A stretch of DNA of 48,434 nt. Origin: Candidatus Thermoplasmatota archaeon (GTDB lineage: Archaea > Thermoplasmatota > SW-10-69-26 > JACQPN01 > JAIVGT01). A program made the position numbers and the translations under genes. The notes beneath the pieces are model-generated. The model ran no database searches. It had not been told where the DNA came from and saw only the letters and a program-made list of their open reading frames with translations. Of this stretch, positions 1 through 8,343 are shown in pieces. The stretch lies in the NCBI GenBank assembly GCA_035541015.1, contig DATLFM010000024.1:1-48434 (forward strand). The letters run 5' to 3'. The stretch's first letter is position 1; every line of letters starts with the position of its first letter.

Positions 1-570
1 CGCAAGCGCTGCGGGGGCCGGCATGGAGGCGATCGTCGTTTCGACGGGCTCGGGCTTTGGCGTCGGGGCCTCCGGAACCGCGGCGGCCGGCGGCGCGGGC
101 GCCACGTCGGCGGCTGCCTTGCGCCGCGAGAACGACGTTGGAAACGAGAAGCGGCGTCCGGACGTCGGCGCGGGGCTTTCCGGCGTTGACGTGCGCGAAG
201 ACGGGGCGGCGGGCTCGGTCGGCTTTGGCAACGCGGGCTCCGCCGCCTCGGCGGCCTTGGCGCGGCGGGGCAGCGACACGGCCGGAAGCGACGGCGCGAA
301 GCGGCGCTTCCGTTCGGGCGTCGGCGCCGCGACCCCCGCCGCGGGCTCCGCGGCCGCCGGCGCGACCGTCGGGACGGCCGGCGGCGCGGGCGCGGCCTCG
401 GGCGACGGCTCGGGCGGCGAGTATTCGAGAGGAACAAATCGGACGCCGCGCGGGGCGGCGGGCGCGGCGGGAGTCGCCGGTTCGGGCGCGGACGTCGGCT
501 CGGGGGCGGGCGTCGGTTCGGGCGCCGTCGCGGGGGGCGCCTCGGCGGCCTTCTTCCACGGCAGTCGCAT
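1..570 (-). CDS. Pro/Ala-rich protein, C-terminus off the window
   Basis: The frame opens with ATG at 570 and stays open for 190 codons to the window edge. It starts MRLPWKKAAE and then runs into low-complexity Pro/Ala/Glu sequence (repeats of APEPTP type). Two basic patches, ERKRRF followed by LPRRAK, and SGRRFSFP followed by FSRRK, have similar spacing and look like a degenerate repeat. No folded domain is visible in this part, so a function cannot be assigned; long Pro/Ala linkers often precede a folded C-terminal domain. It lies 26 nt downstream of the COG1325 gene on the same strand and is probably co-transcribed with it and with L15e. A long open frame on the other strand across the same DNA is Gly/Ala-rich and looks like a composition shadow. 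Confidence 0.55.
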   Translation of the reverse strand, partial: MRLPWKKAAEAPPATAPEPTPAPEPTSAPEPATPAAPAAPRGVRFVPLEYSPPEPSPEAAPAPPAVPTVAPAAAEPAAGVAAPTPERKRRFAPSLPAVSLPRRAKAAEAAEPALPKPTEPAAPSSRTSTPESPAPTSGRRFSFPTSFSRRKAAADVAPAPPAAAVPEAPTPKPEPVETTIASMPAPAALA

Positions 571-596
571 GCTCGTTTCGATGCGGCCGCCTCGTC

Positions 597-1055
597 TTAT
601 ATTTGTCCCCCGAAGTAGTCGCCGAGGGCCAAGAGGGCGCTTGCCCGGTTGGCGGGGAACGTCTTCACCTTGGCCCGCAAGCGGATCGCGTCGTCCACCT
701 GCGCGACGACGATCTCGCCCTGCGCGGCGCGCTGCTTGTCGAAGCGCACGTAGAACCACAGGTCGTCGGAGAGGCGCGCGTCGGCCTCGGCCGCAAGCTT
801 CGGCCCGTGGCGTTCGCGGAGCGCCTCCATCGTGCGGCGGAGGTCGCCGCCGGAAAGTTCCGCCTCCAAATGCTGGATCGGATTGCCGTGGTGGCCCGTG
901 ACGCGCCGCTGGCGCACGGGCGCGGGGCCCACGACGGCGCGCAGCGCCTCCTCGACCTTCTCGATGCGCTCGGTCGCGTGCCCAAAGACGTGGACGCTGG
1001 CACGCTGAAAAGGAAGCGCGCGGGGCGCGCGGGCGCGCCCCGGGGGTTCCTCCAT
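597..1055 (-). CDS. COG1325 RNA-binding protein (predicted exosome-associated subunit)
   Basis: This 152-aa protein matches the archaeal COG1325 family, small alpha/beta RNA-binding proteins predicted to work with the exosome. Visible traits are an N-terminal strand SVHVFGHATE followed by a helix with EALRAVVG, the central QRRVTGHHGNPI segment, and a C-terminal DDLWFYVRFDKQ strand followed by AQVDDAIRLRAKVKTFP. Length is close to the family norm. The ATG at 1055 lies 3 nt after the L15e stop, so the two are almost certainly co-translated; an L15e-COG1325 pairing is common in Euryarchaeota. The role in RNA processing or ribosome assembly is inferred from family and context. Confidence 0.85.
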   Translation of the reverse strand: MEEPPGRARAPRALPFQRASVHVFGHATERIEKVEEALRAVVGPAPVRQRRVTGHHGNPIQHLEAELSGGDLRRTMEALRERHGPKLAAEADARLSDDLWFYVRFDKQRAAQGEIVVAQVDDAIRLRAKVKTFPANRASALLALGDYFGGQI

Positions 1056-1058
1056 GGC

Positions 1059-1649
1059 CTACTTTGCCTGCCGGCCGTGCGCTCGCAGGCTCGGGCGGAC
1101 CTTCTCCGCGCCCTTGCCCTTGTACATGAGGCCACGGCCCTTCTGGCCGGCCGAGGTCTTGCCGCGCGTGACGCGCTTGCGGTTGGCCGGGTCCTGGAGC
1201 CACTGCAGCTTGGGATCGGACTGGATGACCGGGTGCGACGGATCCACGAGGATGACCTCGTAGAACTTGTGCTTGCCGTCCTCGCCGACCCAGTACGAGT
1301 TGAGGACTTCGAGGTTGGGGAACTTCCGCGCGACGCGCTCCTCGGCGATGCGCTGGATGGACTTGCCCATCGTGATCTTGCGGACACCGACGTTGGCCGG
1401 CTTGCGCGCGCGCTGGTGACGGCGCTTGCGCAGCGAGCCGCGGCGAACGCGCGTGCGGGCGATCACGAAGCCCTGCTTGGCCTTGTAGCCAAGCGAGCGC
1501 GCGCGGTCGATGCGCGTGGGGCGCTCGACGCGGGCCACGACGGCCTCGCGGCGCCAGGCGATGAGGCGGCTCTTGACAAGGTCCTCGAGGGGGCCGTCGC
1601 GGGGACGATCCCACAGCTCGCTCATGAATGCGTACGCGGACTTCGACAC
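1059..1649 (-). CDS. rpl15e: Large-subunit ribosomal protein L15e
   Basis: A 196-aa archaeal/eukaryotic-type ribosomal protein of the large subunit. Recognisable segments are [11 protein letters not shown] near the N-terminus, [53 protein letters not shown] and a basic C-terminus. Length agrees with the family (about 190-195 aa). The start is taken as GTG at 1649, which gives the expected N-terminus (SKSAYAFM) and has an AGGTG ribosome-binding site 5 nt upstream; the first ATG would cut into the conserved helix. A TATA-like box at 1786-1797 would leave a leader of about 115 nt. Confidence 0.95.
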   Translation of the reverse strand: MSKSAYAFMSELWDRPRDGPLEDLVKSRLIAWRREAVVARVERPTRIDRARSLGYKAKQGFVIARTRVRRGSLRKRRHQRARKPANVGVRKITMGKSIQRIAEERVARKFPNLEVLNSYWVGEDGKHKFYEVILVDPSHPVIQSDPKLQWLQDPANRKRVTRGKTSAGQKGRGLMYKGKGAEKVRPSLRAHGRQAK

Positions 1650-1785
1650 GATTTCACCTGCCGTTGCGGATTCGCCATCGGCCGAGCGCAGCGAGGCTCC
1701 CGGCCCGCCCCGGCCAGGGGCTGGTACAACTCCGGAGGACCCGAAAGGCAAGGCCCATCGGGTGGCGGCTTTGCAAACCGGTTGG

Positions 1786-1797
1786 GGTATAAAAATG
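1786..1797 (-). promoter_or_regulatory. TATA-like box upstream of L15e
   Basis: The minus strand reads CATTTTTATACC, the most AT-rich stretch in the 173-nt gap between the wHTH gene and L15e. If used, transcription would begin near 1765 and give a leader of about 115 nt before the GTG, which is long compared with other promoters here. Confidence 0.5.
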
Positions 1798-1822
1798 TGG
1801 GGGGTGGGAGGGGCCCGAAGCT

Positions 1823-3370
1823 TTACTGCGCAATTGCGCAGGAAACGTCCTGGCCGCCGGAAAGGACCCACGCGGCCCGCCGCTTTCCCTCCGACCGCGC
1901 GACGAGGCCTGCGCGCGCCATGCGGTGCAGGTGGTAGTGCGTGAGGTCCACGCGAAGGCCGGCCGTGCGCGCGATCTCCGTCGTCGTGCTTCCCGGCCGC
2001 TCGCCCACGAGGCGCGCGATGCGGCGCGCCGTCTCGGCGGAGGTCGCGTCGGCCGCCGCGACGTCCACGCGCGCCTCGGGCGGGAACCAGTAGATCGAGC
2101 GGCCGGCAAGCTGCGAGCGCAGGAGCCCTTCGCGCTCCAAGCGGACGAGGTGGTACCGCGCGGTCGTGAGGTCGACGGAAAACTCGCGGGCAAGGGCTGC
2201 GGCCGTCGTTCCGGGCGCGGCGCGCACGCGGTCGTAGAGGCGCCCGCGCAGGGGCTGTGCCAGCATGCGGTCGCGGGCGATGCGGCTGTAGAGCGCGATC
2301 GCAAGCAGCGGGAGCGCAAGCGCGGCGGCGAGCGCAAGCGACAGGGGCGACGCGCGCTCGGGCGTCACGCGCGAGGGGTCGATCGCCTCGGATCTTCCCG
2401 TCGCCGCGCGGGGCGCGGGAAGCTCGGGGGCCGGCGCCGTCGCGCGGACGTTTGCAAAACCGGGGGCAAGCGACGGAGCCCCGGGCAGGCGCGCGGGGGC
2501 GTCCTCGTCGGGCCGGGGCTGCGCTCGGTCGAGCGAGGGGGCGTGCGTTCCCTCGGGAGACGCGCCGGGATCGACGCCGGGTTCCGGCAACCGGACCTCG
2601 CCTTCAAGGCGCACGGGTGCGCCCAGCGGGGCGGGCGGCTCCGGCAACGCGATTGGGCCGGTGCCGACGCGGATCTCCACGCCTCCGACGGGGGGCGGCT
2701 CGATGCGGACGGAGGTCTCGCGTTGGATCGGAGGCGCGGCGAGTTGCGGGCGCGGCACGCGTTCGTGGTAGTTGTCAGCGGCCGCGCGCGCGTTGTCGAG
2801 GCCGCACCGGGTCCATCGTCCCGCGTCGATGAAGTACGACGTGCGGGCAAGGCAGTCGGAGACATCGTCGGCCTCCTCGACGGGACGCGGGGGGAGCGCC
2901 TCGGCCGCCGGGCGCGGGAGAAGCGGAGCCAGGTGGTCCCACAGCGCGCCGGCGGCGCCAGTCCATGCGCGAGCCTGCCGGAGGAAGTTCGCCGGGCAGA
3001 GCGGATCCGATCCGCACGGGTCGGCGGGCGTGAAGAAGCGTTCCGGATCGACGGGGTCGCGCGCGGGAACGCGCACGCGGGGAAGCTCGACGGCGGCAAG
3101 CGCAGCGAGGATCTCGAAGGCCGGCTCGAAGGGACGCAAGGACAACGGCTCCAGGACGACGGCAGGGGCCGTGAGGCTCGCCTCCACGGGCTCGACGGCG
3201 GGAATCTCAAGCGGCGCCGCGGCTTCGTGCGAGGCGTCGGCCAGCACGATCGACGCTCGGGCTCCTCGAAGGCCTGCCTCCGCTTCGAAGCCCACGGTCG
3301 TCGCGCCGGCGCATCCCGTCGTCACGAGAAGCACAAGGCACGCCATGGGCGCCACGTGGCGCACGCGCAC
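1823..3370 (-). CDS. Membrane-anchored tandem winged-helix regulator with secreted domain
   Basis: A 515-aa protein with an N-terminal signal and lipobox-like LVTTGCAG, a large extracytoplasmic region rich in Pro and Ala (about residues 25-335), one membrane helix at about 341-360 ([18 protein letters not shown]), then YSRI and two winged-helix domains at about 375-430 and 445-507. Both helices carry the RYHLVRLE / HYHLHRMA pattern of archaeal wHTH proteins. This is the layout of a one-component transmembrane transcription factor: an outside sensor, one helix and a cytoplasmic DNA-binding pair. Ligand and targets are unknown. The start is GTG at 3370 with GGGGAG just upstream; ATG at 3346 is an alternative. 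It is 48 nt downstream of a paralogue with the same plan. Confidence 0.8.
   Translation of the reverse strand: MRVRHVAPMACLVLLVTTGCAGATTVGFEAEAGLRGARASIVLADASHEAAAPLEIPAVEPVEASLTAPAVVLEPLSLRPFEPAFEILAALAAVELPRVRVPARDPVDPERFFTPADPCGSDPLCPANFLRQARAWTGAAGALWDHLAPLLPRPAAEALPPRPVEEADDVSDCLARTSYFIDAGRWTRCGLDNARAAADNYHERVPRPQLAAPPIQRETSVRIEPPPVGGVEIRVGTGPIALPEPPAPLGAPVRLEGEVRLPEPGVDPGASPEGTHAPSLDRAQPRPDEDAPARLPGAPSLAPGFANVRATAPAPELPAPRAATGRSEAIDPSRVTPERASPLSLALAAALALPLLAIALYSRIARDRMLAQPLRGRLYDRVRAAPGTTAAALAREFSVDLTTARYHLVRLEREGLLRSQLAGRSIYWFPPEARVDVAAADATSAETARRIARLVGERPGSTTTEIARTAGLRVDLTHYHLHRMARAGLVARSEGKRRAAWVLSGGQDVSCAIAQ
1826..1841. promoter_or_regulatory. Perfect 16-bp palindrome, possible operator
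   Basis: CTGCGCAATTGCGCAG is a perfect palindrome lying over the last codons of the wHTH gene that ends at 1823 and facing the L15e promoter region. The same 7-bp arms with a 2-bp spacer recur at 36834-36855. It may be a regulator-binding site; as part of a coding sequence it could also be chance. Confidence 0.4.
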
Positions 3371-3418
3371 TCTCCCCGCCGCCAGGCGGCCTGGGGTCTC
3401 ATGAACCTTTTCCCGGCT

Positions 3419-4549
3419 TCATTCGAAAGCGCTAGGCGCGGGGTGCCAGTGCGCCCGGCCGTCGCCGCCGGACGCTCGGCGCACGAGGCCCGCCGATTCG
3501 AGGCGGTGCAAGTGGTAGTACACGGAGTCGAACGGCGCGGCCACGCTTCGGGCGATCTGCGCGCAGCCGGCGCCGGGCCGTTCGCGGACGGCGGCCTCGA
3601 TCCGCCGGGCCAAGGGGACGCGCACGGCCGAGAGACGGACCACGTCTGGCGCGCGGTCGGGAAGCGTCCAGAAGCCCGCGCCGGCGCCGGGAACGCGGCG
3701 AACGTACCCGCGGGCCTCCAGGCGCCGCAGGTGGTAGAGCACGGTCGTGAGGTGCGCCTGCAGCTCCTCTCCGAGGGCCGCCGCGGTGACCCCTTCGCGC
3801 GAGCCGACGGCCGCGTAGATGCGGGCGCGCAGCGAATGGTCGAGCTCCTTGCCGGGGCGGATGCGCGAGTAGAGCGCGTAGGCGAGAAGCGGGAGGGCCA
3901 GCAGACCCGCGAGCACGGCCGCGGGAATCTCGGGCAAGGCGGCGCGCGTCGGCGGTTGCGAGGCGACCACGGGGTGGACCTCACGCGGGAAAAGCGTTTC
4001 GCGCGCCGGTGGGGGCGGGGACGCCGGCGAGGCGGAGGGCGCGTCGACGTGGGGCGCGTTTGCCGAGCCGGTGGAGGGCGCGAGTTGGTCGCCGTGGATG
4101 GGCGTCGCGGGGCTGTCGTCCGCGGGCGCGGCGGGCGGGACGTCCGCCGGAACGGGCGCGGGGATTCCCGCCCGCGCGCGGCACGAGACCGTGAGGACGC
4201 CGACCTGGCCGCACTCGATCCGCAGGCGCGGGCGGCCGTCGGAGGCTCCATCGACGGAAACCCGAACGCCCGTCACGACCGAGGAGGTGGGCCGCGGCGG
4301 CCGGATCTCGTCGCTCACGTGGACGTCCGCCTCCACGGGGTCGGGCGCGGAAAAGGAGACGCCGCGCGATTCGGCGTCGCGAGGCACGTCGTCGCGGCGG
4401 GCGTTCGTTCCCAAGAGGATCGTGATCGAGCCGTCGCCGTTGTCCTCAAGACGCGGTTCGATGGATTCGTAGGAGTACGCGGCAAACGCCGGCGCGCCCG
4501 TGAGCGCGGCGACGAGGACGCCTAGAACGATCGTGCACCAGGTCCGCAC
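3419..4549 (-). CDS. Membrane-anchored tandem winged-helix regulator, paralogue of the next gene
   Basis: A 376-aa protein with a signal peptide (VLGVLVAALTGAPAFA), a short secreted beta-rich domain (about 25-125, including DNGDGSITILLGTN), a Pro/Ala linker, one membrane helix at about 206-226, the motif YSRI then LDH..R, and two winged-helix domains at about 240-295 and 310-372 (LYHLRRLEARGYVRR and YYHLHRLESAGLVRR). It has the same architecture as the downstream gene but a shorter ectodomain, so the pair probably arose by duplication and now senses different signals. It starts with GTG at 4549 behind GGGAGAG; a TATA-like box lies at 4581-4590. Function as a transmembrane regulator is inferred. 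Confidence 0.8.
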   Translation of the reverse strand: MRTWCTIVLGVLVAALTGAPAFAAYSYESIEPRLEDNGDGSITILLGTNARRDDVPRDAESRGVSFSAPDPVEADVHVSDEIRPPRPTSSVVTGVRVSVDGASDGRPRLRIECGQVGVLTVSCRARAGIPAPVPADVPPAAPADDSPATPIHGDQLAPSTGSANAPHVDAPSASPASPPPPARETLFPREVHPVVASQPPTRAALPEIPAAVLAGLLALPLLAYALYSRIRPGKELDHSLRARIYAAVGSREGVTAAALGEELQAHLTTVLYHLRRLEARGYVRRVPGAGAGFWTLPDRAPDVVRLSAVRVPLARRIEAAVRERPGAGCAQIARSVAAPFDSVYYHLHRLESAGLVRRASGGDGRAHWHPAPSAFE

Positions 4550-4580
4550 GGCTCTCCCGGCCCCCCTTCCCGGTGTGCGG

Positions 4581-4590
4581 CGATAAAGCT
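4581..4590 (-). promoter_or_regulatory. TATA-like box for the wHTH gene pair
   Basis: The minus strand reads AGCTTTATCG about 37 nt before the GTG at 4549, leaving a short leader that holds the GGGAGAG ribosome-binding site. Confidence 0.55.
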
Positions 4591-4657
4591 TGCCGTGCTG
4601 CCGTATCGAGGTTTGGAAAACGCTCGGAGAAGGGATATGAAGGTCAAGGCCGGCGGC

Positions 4658-5479
4658 CTACGCGTTGCGCGCGCCCGGCTCGCGGTCCTTCTCCCGGTTG
4701 AGAAGGCGCGTCGTGACCTCGACGAGCGGGTGCTGTCCGAAGTCGTTGATCTGGATGTCGGCAAGCGAGTGCAGGCCGCTTGCGTGGGCGTTGCGCTCAA
4801 GGCCAAGCTCGATCTCCGCCTCCACGCGCAGCACGTACGCGTCGAGCTCGTGGAGGCCCAAGCGTTGCGCGGCGACCACGCGGTGGTGCCCGTCGACGAG
4901 GATGGGCTGGGGCCGCTTCAGGATGATGAGGATGGGCTCGGCAAGGCCGCGCTTGAGCTCGCGCTTTCGGCCCTCGAGCTCGTCGGCGTAGATCTGCTTT
5001 TGCGTGGGCAGGAGGTTTGCGATGGGGACGCGCTGGCGATCGACGGAGACGCGGATGTTGTACAGGCTCTCGATCGTGTCGCGCAGCTTCTCCATCTTCG
5101 TGGGCGTCACGCGCTCGATGTGGCTTCGGATGACGTCCGTCGTGCTGACGATGCCGACCATGTGGCCGTCGTCGTCCACGACGGGAAGCTCGCGCACGCC
5201 CATGCGGAAGAGGATTCGCGCGGCGTCCTCGAGATCCATGTCGGGGTGCGCCACGATCGTGCCCTTGGCGATGATGTCGCTCACGCGCGCGTCGGGCCGG
5301 TGCGCGTTCCGCAGGAGCTCCTTGGGCGTGAGGAAGCCCACGAGGACCTTGCCCTCGGCCACGGGAAGGCCCACGTGTCCCTCCTGCACGATGCGGTCGA
5401 TGGCCTCGCGGATGGTGAGGCTCGGATGGATCGTGACGACCTCCGTCGTCATGTAGTCCCGGACGAGCGGCTTTGCCAC
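4658..5479 (-). CDS. CBS-pair protein with ParB-like domain
   Basis: A 273-aa protein with a CBS pair (about residues 7-58 and 70-120; MTTEVVTIHPSLTIREAI, then GVRELPVVDDDGHMVGIV) followed by a ParB/sulfiredoxin-like domain at about 145-225 with the signature VDGHHR at 195-200. CBS pairs bind adenine nucleotides or S-adenosylmethionine and gate an attached domain; ParB-like folds bind or hydrolyse nucleotides. Proteins of this layout occur in archaea and lack a settled function. GTG at 5479 is chosen because an AT box at 5506-5515 lies about 30 nt upstream; ATG at 5452 is possible but would cut into the CBS domain. A nucleotide-responsive regulatory role is inference. Confidence 0.8.
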   Translation of the reverse strand: MAKPLVRDYMTTEVVTIHPSLTIREAIDRIVQEGHVGLPVAEGKVLVGFLTPKELLRNAHRPDARVSDIIAKGTIVAHPDMDLEDAARILFRMGVRELPVVDDDGHMVGIVSTTDVIRSHIERVTPTKMEKLRDTIESLYNIRVSVDRQRVPIANLLPTQKQIYADELEGRKRELKRGLAEPILIILKRPQPILVDGHHRVVAAQRLGLHELDAYVLRVEAEIELGLERNAHASGLHSLADIQINDFGQHPLVEVTTRLLNREKDREPGARNA

Positions 5480-5505
5480 CGGGCGGGCGATGCGGGGCGG
5501 CGACG

Positions 5506-5515
5506 TTAAGCTTTT
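5506..5515. promoter_or_regulatory. Single AT box shared by two divergent genes
   Basis: TTAAGCTTTT is the only AT-rich stretch in the 60-nt gap between the CBS-ParB gene (start 5479, minus) and the penicillin-acylase gene (start 5540, plus). It lies 25-35 nt from both starts, so one palindromic core (AAGCTT) could serve as TATA box in both directions for leaderless mRNAs. Confidence 0.6.
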
Positions 5516-5539
5516 GGAGCGGGCCGGCGCTCGCGCCGC

Positions 5540-8116
5540 GTGCGCTTCTCCCTCGCGCCTCTGGCGCTGCTTGCGCTTCTTGCGCCCGCGCTCGCCGGAT
5601 GCCTTGCGCCCGCCGAGCCGCCCTCGCGCGCGGCGGCGGAGCTCTCGTGCGAGGCGTTCGTCGACCCGCCGCCGACGCCGCAAGCCTCGCCGCGTCCTCC
5701 GCCCCGGCTTCCGTCGTTCCCCGCTCCGTCCTCGTCGTTCTCCCGCAACGAGTTCGGGGTACCGCTCATCGAGGCGGAATCGACCGCGCACGCCTGGTTC
5801 GTCGCCGGCTACGCGATGGCGCAGGACCGCCTGTGGCAGCTCGAATGGAAGCGACGCGCGGCCGACGGCACCCTCTCCGAGGTGTACGGCGAATCGCAGC
5901 TTGGCGCCGACCTCCTCACGCGCACGCGCATGCCCACCTCCGCGCAGCGCGCGGGGCTTCTGGCCGCGCTTGCGCCCGACGTCCGCCTCTCGCTCGAGGC
6001 GCACGTGGCGGGCATCAACCGCTGGATCGAGGACGTCCGCGCCGATCCTTCCCGGCTGCCCGGCGAGTTCGTCGCAACCGGCCTCTCGCCGCGCCCGTGG
6101 ACGGCCGACGACGCCGTGCTCGTCCTCTCGCAAGGCGCCGACTCGGGAAACGAAACGGCGAACGCGCGCCTGTATTTCCGCCTGCTCGACCTCTTCGGCC
6201 GGCAGGGCGCCGTCGATCGGCTTGGCGATCTCGTGCCCAGCACGAGCCTCCACGCACCGCCGTCCATTCCACCCCGGGAACTGCGCTACGCGCCCGTCGC
6301 CTCGCCGCCGGGGCCGTTTCCCGCGCAGCTTTCGCTCCTCGAACGCGCGCGTCCGTTCTTCGACGCGTCCGCCTCCGTGACGTTCACCCCGCGCGCCGGC
6401 CTAAGCGCGTATTCGCTCGTGGACGTCCCGCAGCCGTTCGCCCCGCGCGAAGGCTCGAACGCCGTGGCCGTGTCGGGCGCCCACACGGTCTCGGGCGCGC
6501 CGCTGCTGCTGGGCGGCCCGCAGGTGGGCTACGAGACGCCCGCCGTGTACTGGGAGGCCGAGATCCGCTTCCCGGACGCGACCTGGAACGCGTTCGTGAA
6601 GCCCGGCGAGCCGCCGCTGCTTCGCGGCCGTTACGGAACCGGCGCGTTCGTGCAGACGACAGGCTACGGGGACCAGCTTGACCTCGTGGTGCTACGTCTC
6701 GACCCGGGCGATCCCGAACGCTACCTCTACGGCGACGACCTGCGGCCGTTTGTCCTTCGGCAGGAGACCTTCGCCGTCGCCGACCGGTGGACCACCGCTC
6801 GCACCGCCGCGAACGGCCTGCTTGCGCCGCCCGCGCTTGCGCCGCCCCGCGTCGAGACCTTCGCCGTGCGCCAGAGCCACCTCGGACCCGTCGTCGCGTG
6901 GGATCCGACGCTTGGCGTCGCGCTCGTCGAGCACGCGACCACGCGGGGCGGCGAGCTCTCGGGCGCGCTCGTGACGCTGCGCGAGGACCTTCCCGCGCGC
7001 TCGGCCGATCCGCGATCGCTCTTCGATCTCGTCGACGCGCAGTCCGCCCGGATCACGGGCGGAAACTCGATCGCAGCGTTTGCCGACGGCACGATCGCGC
7101 TGTGGCACAACGCCCGCGTGCCCGCGCGCCCGCCCACGTACGACCCGCGCCTTCCGCGGCCCGGCGACCCCGAGACGGAGTGGACGAAGGTCTGGGCGCC
7201 CTCGTGCCTCCCCAAGGTGGCCAACCCGCGCCAAGGGTACGTCGTCAACTGGAACAACAACCCCGCGGAGGGCTGGTCCAACATGGACCGCCGGCCGTGG
7301 CTTTGGGGCGACAGCCACCGATGGACCGCGCTCGACGGGGCCGTGCGCGAGGCCATCGCGCAAGGCCCCCTCGACGCCGCGCGGCTCAACGCCCTGTACG
7401 AGGACGTCTCGATGGCCGACGCCTTCGCCGACGCGGTGCTGCCGCGGCTCCTCTTGCTCGCCTCGCCCGGAACGCCCGCGACCGCCCAGGTCGCCGATTG
7501 GCTTTCCTTGGGCCTCCCCATCCGCGACGAGGACGACGACGGCCGGGTGGACCATCCCGGCCTTGCGGCCTACGAGACGTGGCGCGAGATCCTCCAGGAA
7601 CGCATCTTCGGCGACGAGCTTGGGCCGCACGCTCGCGTGCCCTCGTGGGGAAAGGACCTTTCCGGCTCCAACAACGACGACCACGGAACGAGCGCGTACT
7701 CGGAGTCGGTCCTCTTGGCGCTCCTGCGCGGCGACCTCGCGCACGGTTGGTGGGACGACGTCGCCACGCCCGAACGCGAGACGGCCGCCGACGTCGTCGC
7801 CGCAAGCCTCGCCGACCTCGACGCGCGCCTGGCCGAGCGTTTCGGACCCTCGCCGGAGGACTGGCGGCGGCCCATGGCCCGCATCCACTACACGCCGCGC
7901 GGGTTGGGCCCAGAGCTCTCCATGCCGCAGCAGAACCGCGGCAGCATCAACTACATCGCCGACTTCGGAGACGGCTCCATGCGCACGGTCGTGCCGCCGG
8001 GGCAAAGCGGCCACGTCGCTCTGGCCGACGCGCTTGGCGGCCGCTTCGGGCGCCACGTGAGCGACCAGCTCGACCCCTACGTTCGGTTCGACTACAAGCC
8101 GGCGTCGGCGCGCTGA
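5540..8116 (+). CDS. Penicillin acylase family lipoprotein (Ntn hydrolase)
   Basis: An 858-aa protein with a lipoprotein signal (LLAPALAGC, Cys21) and a full penicillin-amidase fold. The alpha part (about 65-300) includes NEFGVPLIEAES and GYAMAQDRLWQLEW. The nucleophile is Ser306 in EGSNAVAVSG; self-cleavage before this Ser would make it the N-terminus of the beta chain. The beta part carries NWNNNP (Asn572-574), where the family has its oxyanion Asn, and the WGDSHRW stretch. The enzyme would hydrolyse amide bonds outside the cell; family substrates include beta-lactams, acyl-homoserine lactones and other N-acyl compounds, and the actual one cannot be told. It starts with GTG at 5540. The 3' end overlaps the convergent UPF0248 gene by 25 nt. 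Confidence 0.92.
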   Translation: MRFSLAPLALLALLAPALAGCLAPAEPPSRAAAELSCEAFVDPPPTPQASPRPPPRLPSFPAPSSSFSRNEFGVPLIEAESTAHAWFVAGYAMAQDRLWQLEWKRRAADGTLSEVYGESQLGADLLTRTRMPTSAQRAGLLAALAPDVRLSLEAHVAGINRWIEDVRADPSRLPGEFVATGLSPRPWTADDAVLVLSQGADSGNETANARLYFRLLDLFGRQGAVDRLGDLVPSTSLHAPPSIPPRELRYAPVASPPGPFPAQLSLLERARPFFDASASVTFTPRAGLSAYSLVDVPQPFAPREGSNAVAVSGAHTVSGAPLLLGGPQVGYETPAVYWEAEIRFPDATWNAFVKPGEPPLLRGRYGTGAFVQTTGYGDQLDLVVLRLDPGDPERYLYGDDLRPFVLRQETFAVADRWTTARTAANGLLAPPALAPPRVETFAVRQSHLGPVVAWDPTLGVALVEHATTRGGELSGALVTLREDLPARSADPRSLFDLVDAQSARITGGNSIAAFADGTIALWHNARVPARPPTYDPRLPRPGDPETEWTKVWAPSCLPKVANPRQGYVVNWNNNPAEGWSNMDRRPWLWGDSHRWTALDGAVREAIAQGPLDAARLNALYEDVSMADAFADAVLPRLLLLASPGTPATAQVADWLSLGLPIRDEDDDGRVDHPGLAAYETWREILQERIFGDELGPHARVPSWGKDLSGSNNDDHGTSAYSESVLLALLRGDLAHGWWDDVATPERETAADVVAASLADLDARLAERFGPSPEDWRRPMARIHYTPRGLGPELSMPQQNRGSINYIADFGDGSMRTVVPPGQSGHVALADALGGRFGRHVSDQLDPYVRFDYKPASAR

Positions 8117-8343
8117 AACGCGACCGAATCGCCCACCTGCACGCGCAGCACGCGATGGTACGGGATCATCGTGCCGCCCCGGAGCGCGAGGAACGACGGG
8201 CCCACGTCGAGGACGTCGCTTCCGCGCACTTGCGCCTCGTCGCCGGGCGCCCCGCGGTGGCGATACGTGACGACGACGCGGTCGAGATCGCGGGATTCCC
8301 ATTTGTGGCGATTGAGCAGGTCCCGGATGGCGTTCTCGCTCAG
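8092..8343 (-). CDS. UPF0248 (DUF504) protein
   Basis: A small protein of the UPF0248/DUF504 family (MJ1316-type RNA end-recognition domain). Diagnostic segments are IRDLLNRHKWE, VVVTYRHRGAPGD, GSDVLDVG and IPYHRVLRV. The likely start is CTG at 8343: it overlaps the upstream stop as CTGA and has a GGAGG site 7 nt upstream, giving 83 aa with the family N-terminus. A GTG at 8391 would add 16 residues and overlap the upstream gene by about 50 nt. Its end overlaps the convergent acylase gene. The family is linked to RNA with cyclic or modified ends; a precise role is unknown. Confidence 0.85.
   Translation of the reverse strand: MSENAIRDLLNRHKWESRDLDRVVVTYRHRGAPGDEAQVRGSDVLDVGPSFLALRGGTMIPYHRVLRVQVGDSVAFQRADAGL

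Noticed and set aside
57-1937. Long open frame on the plus strand over the L15e region
   Set aside because: It runs antisense to L15e and COG1325, which match known families; its product is Arg/Ala-rich with no domain. High GC makes such frames common.
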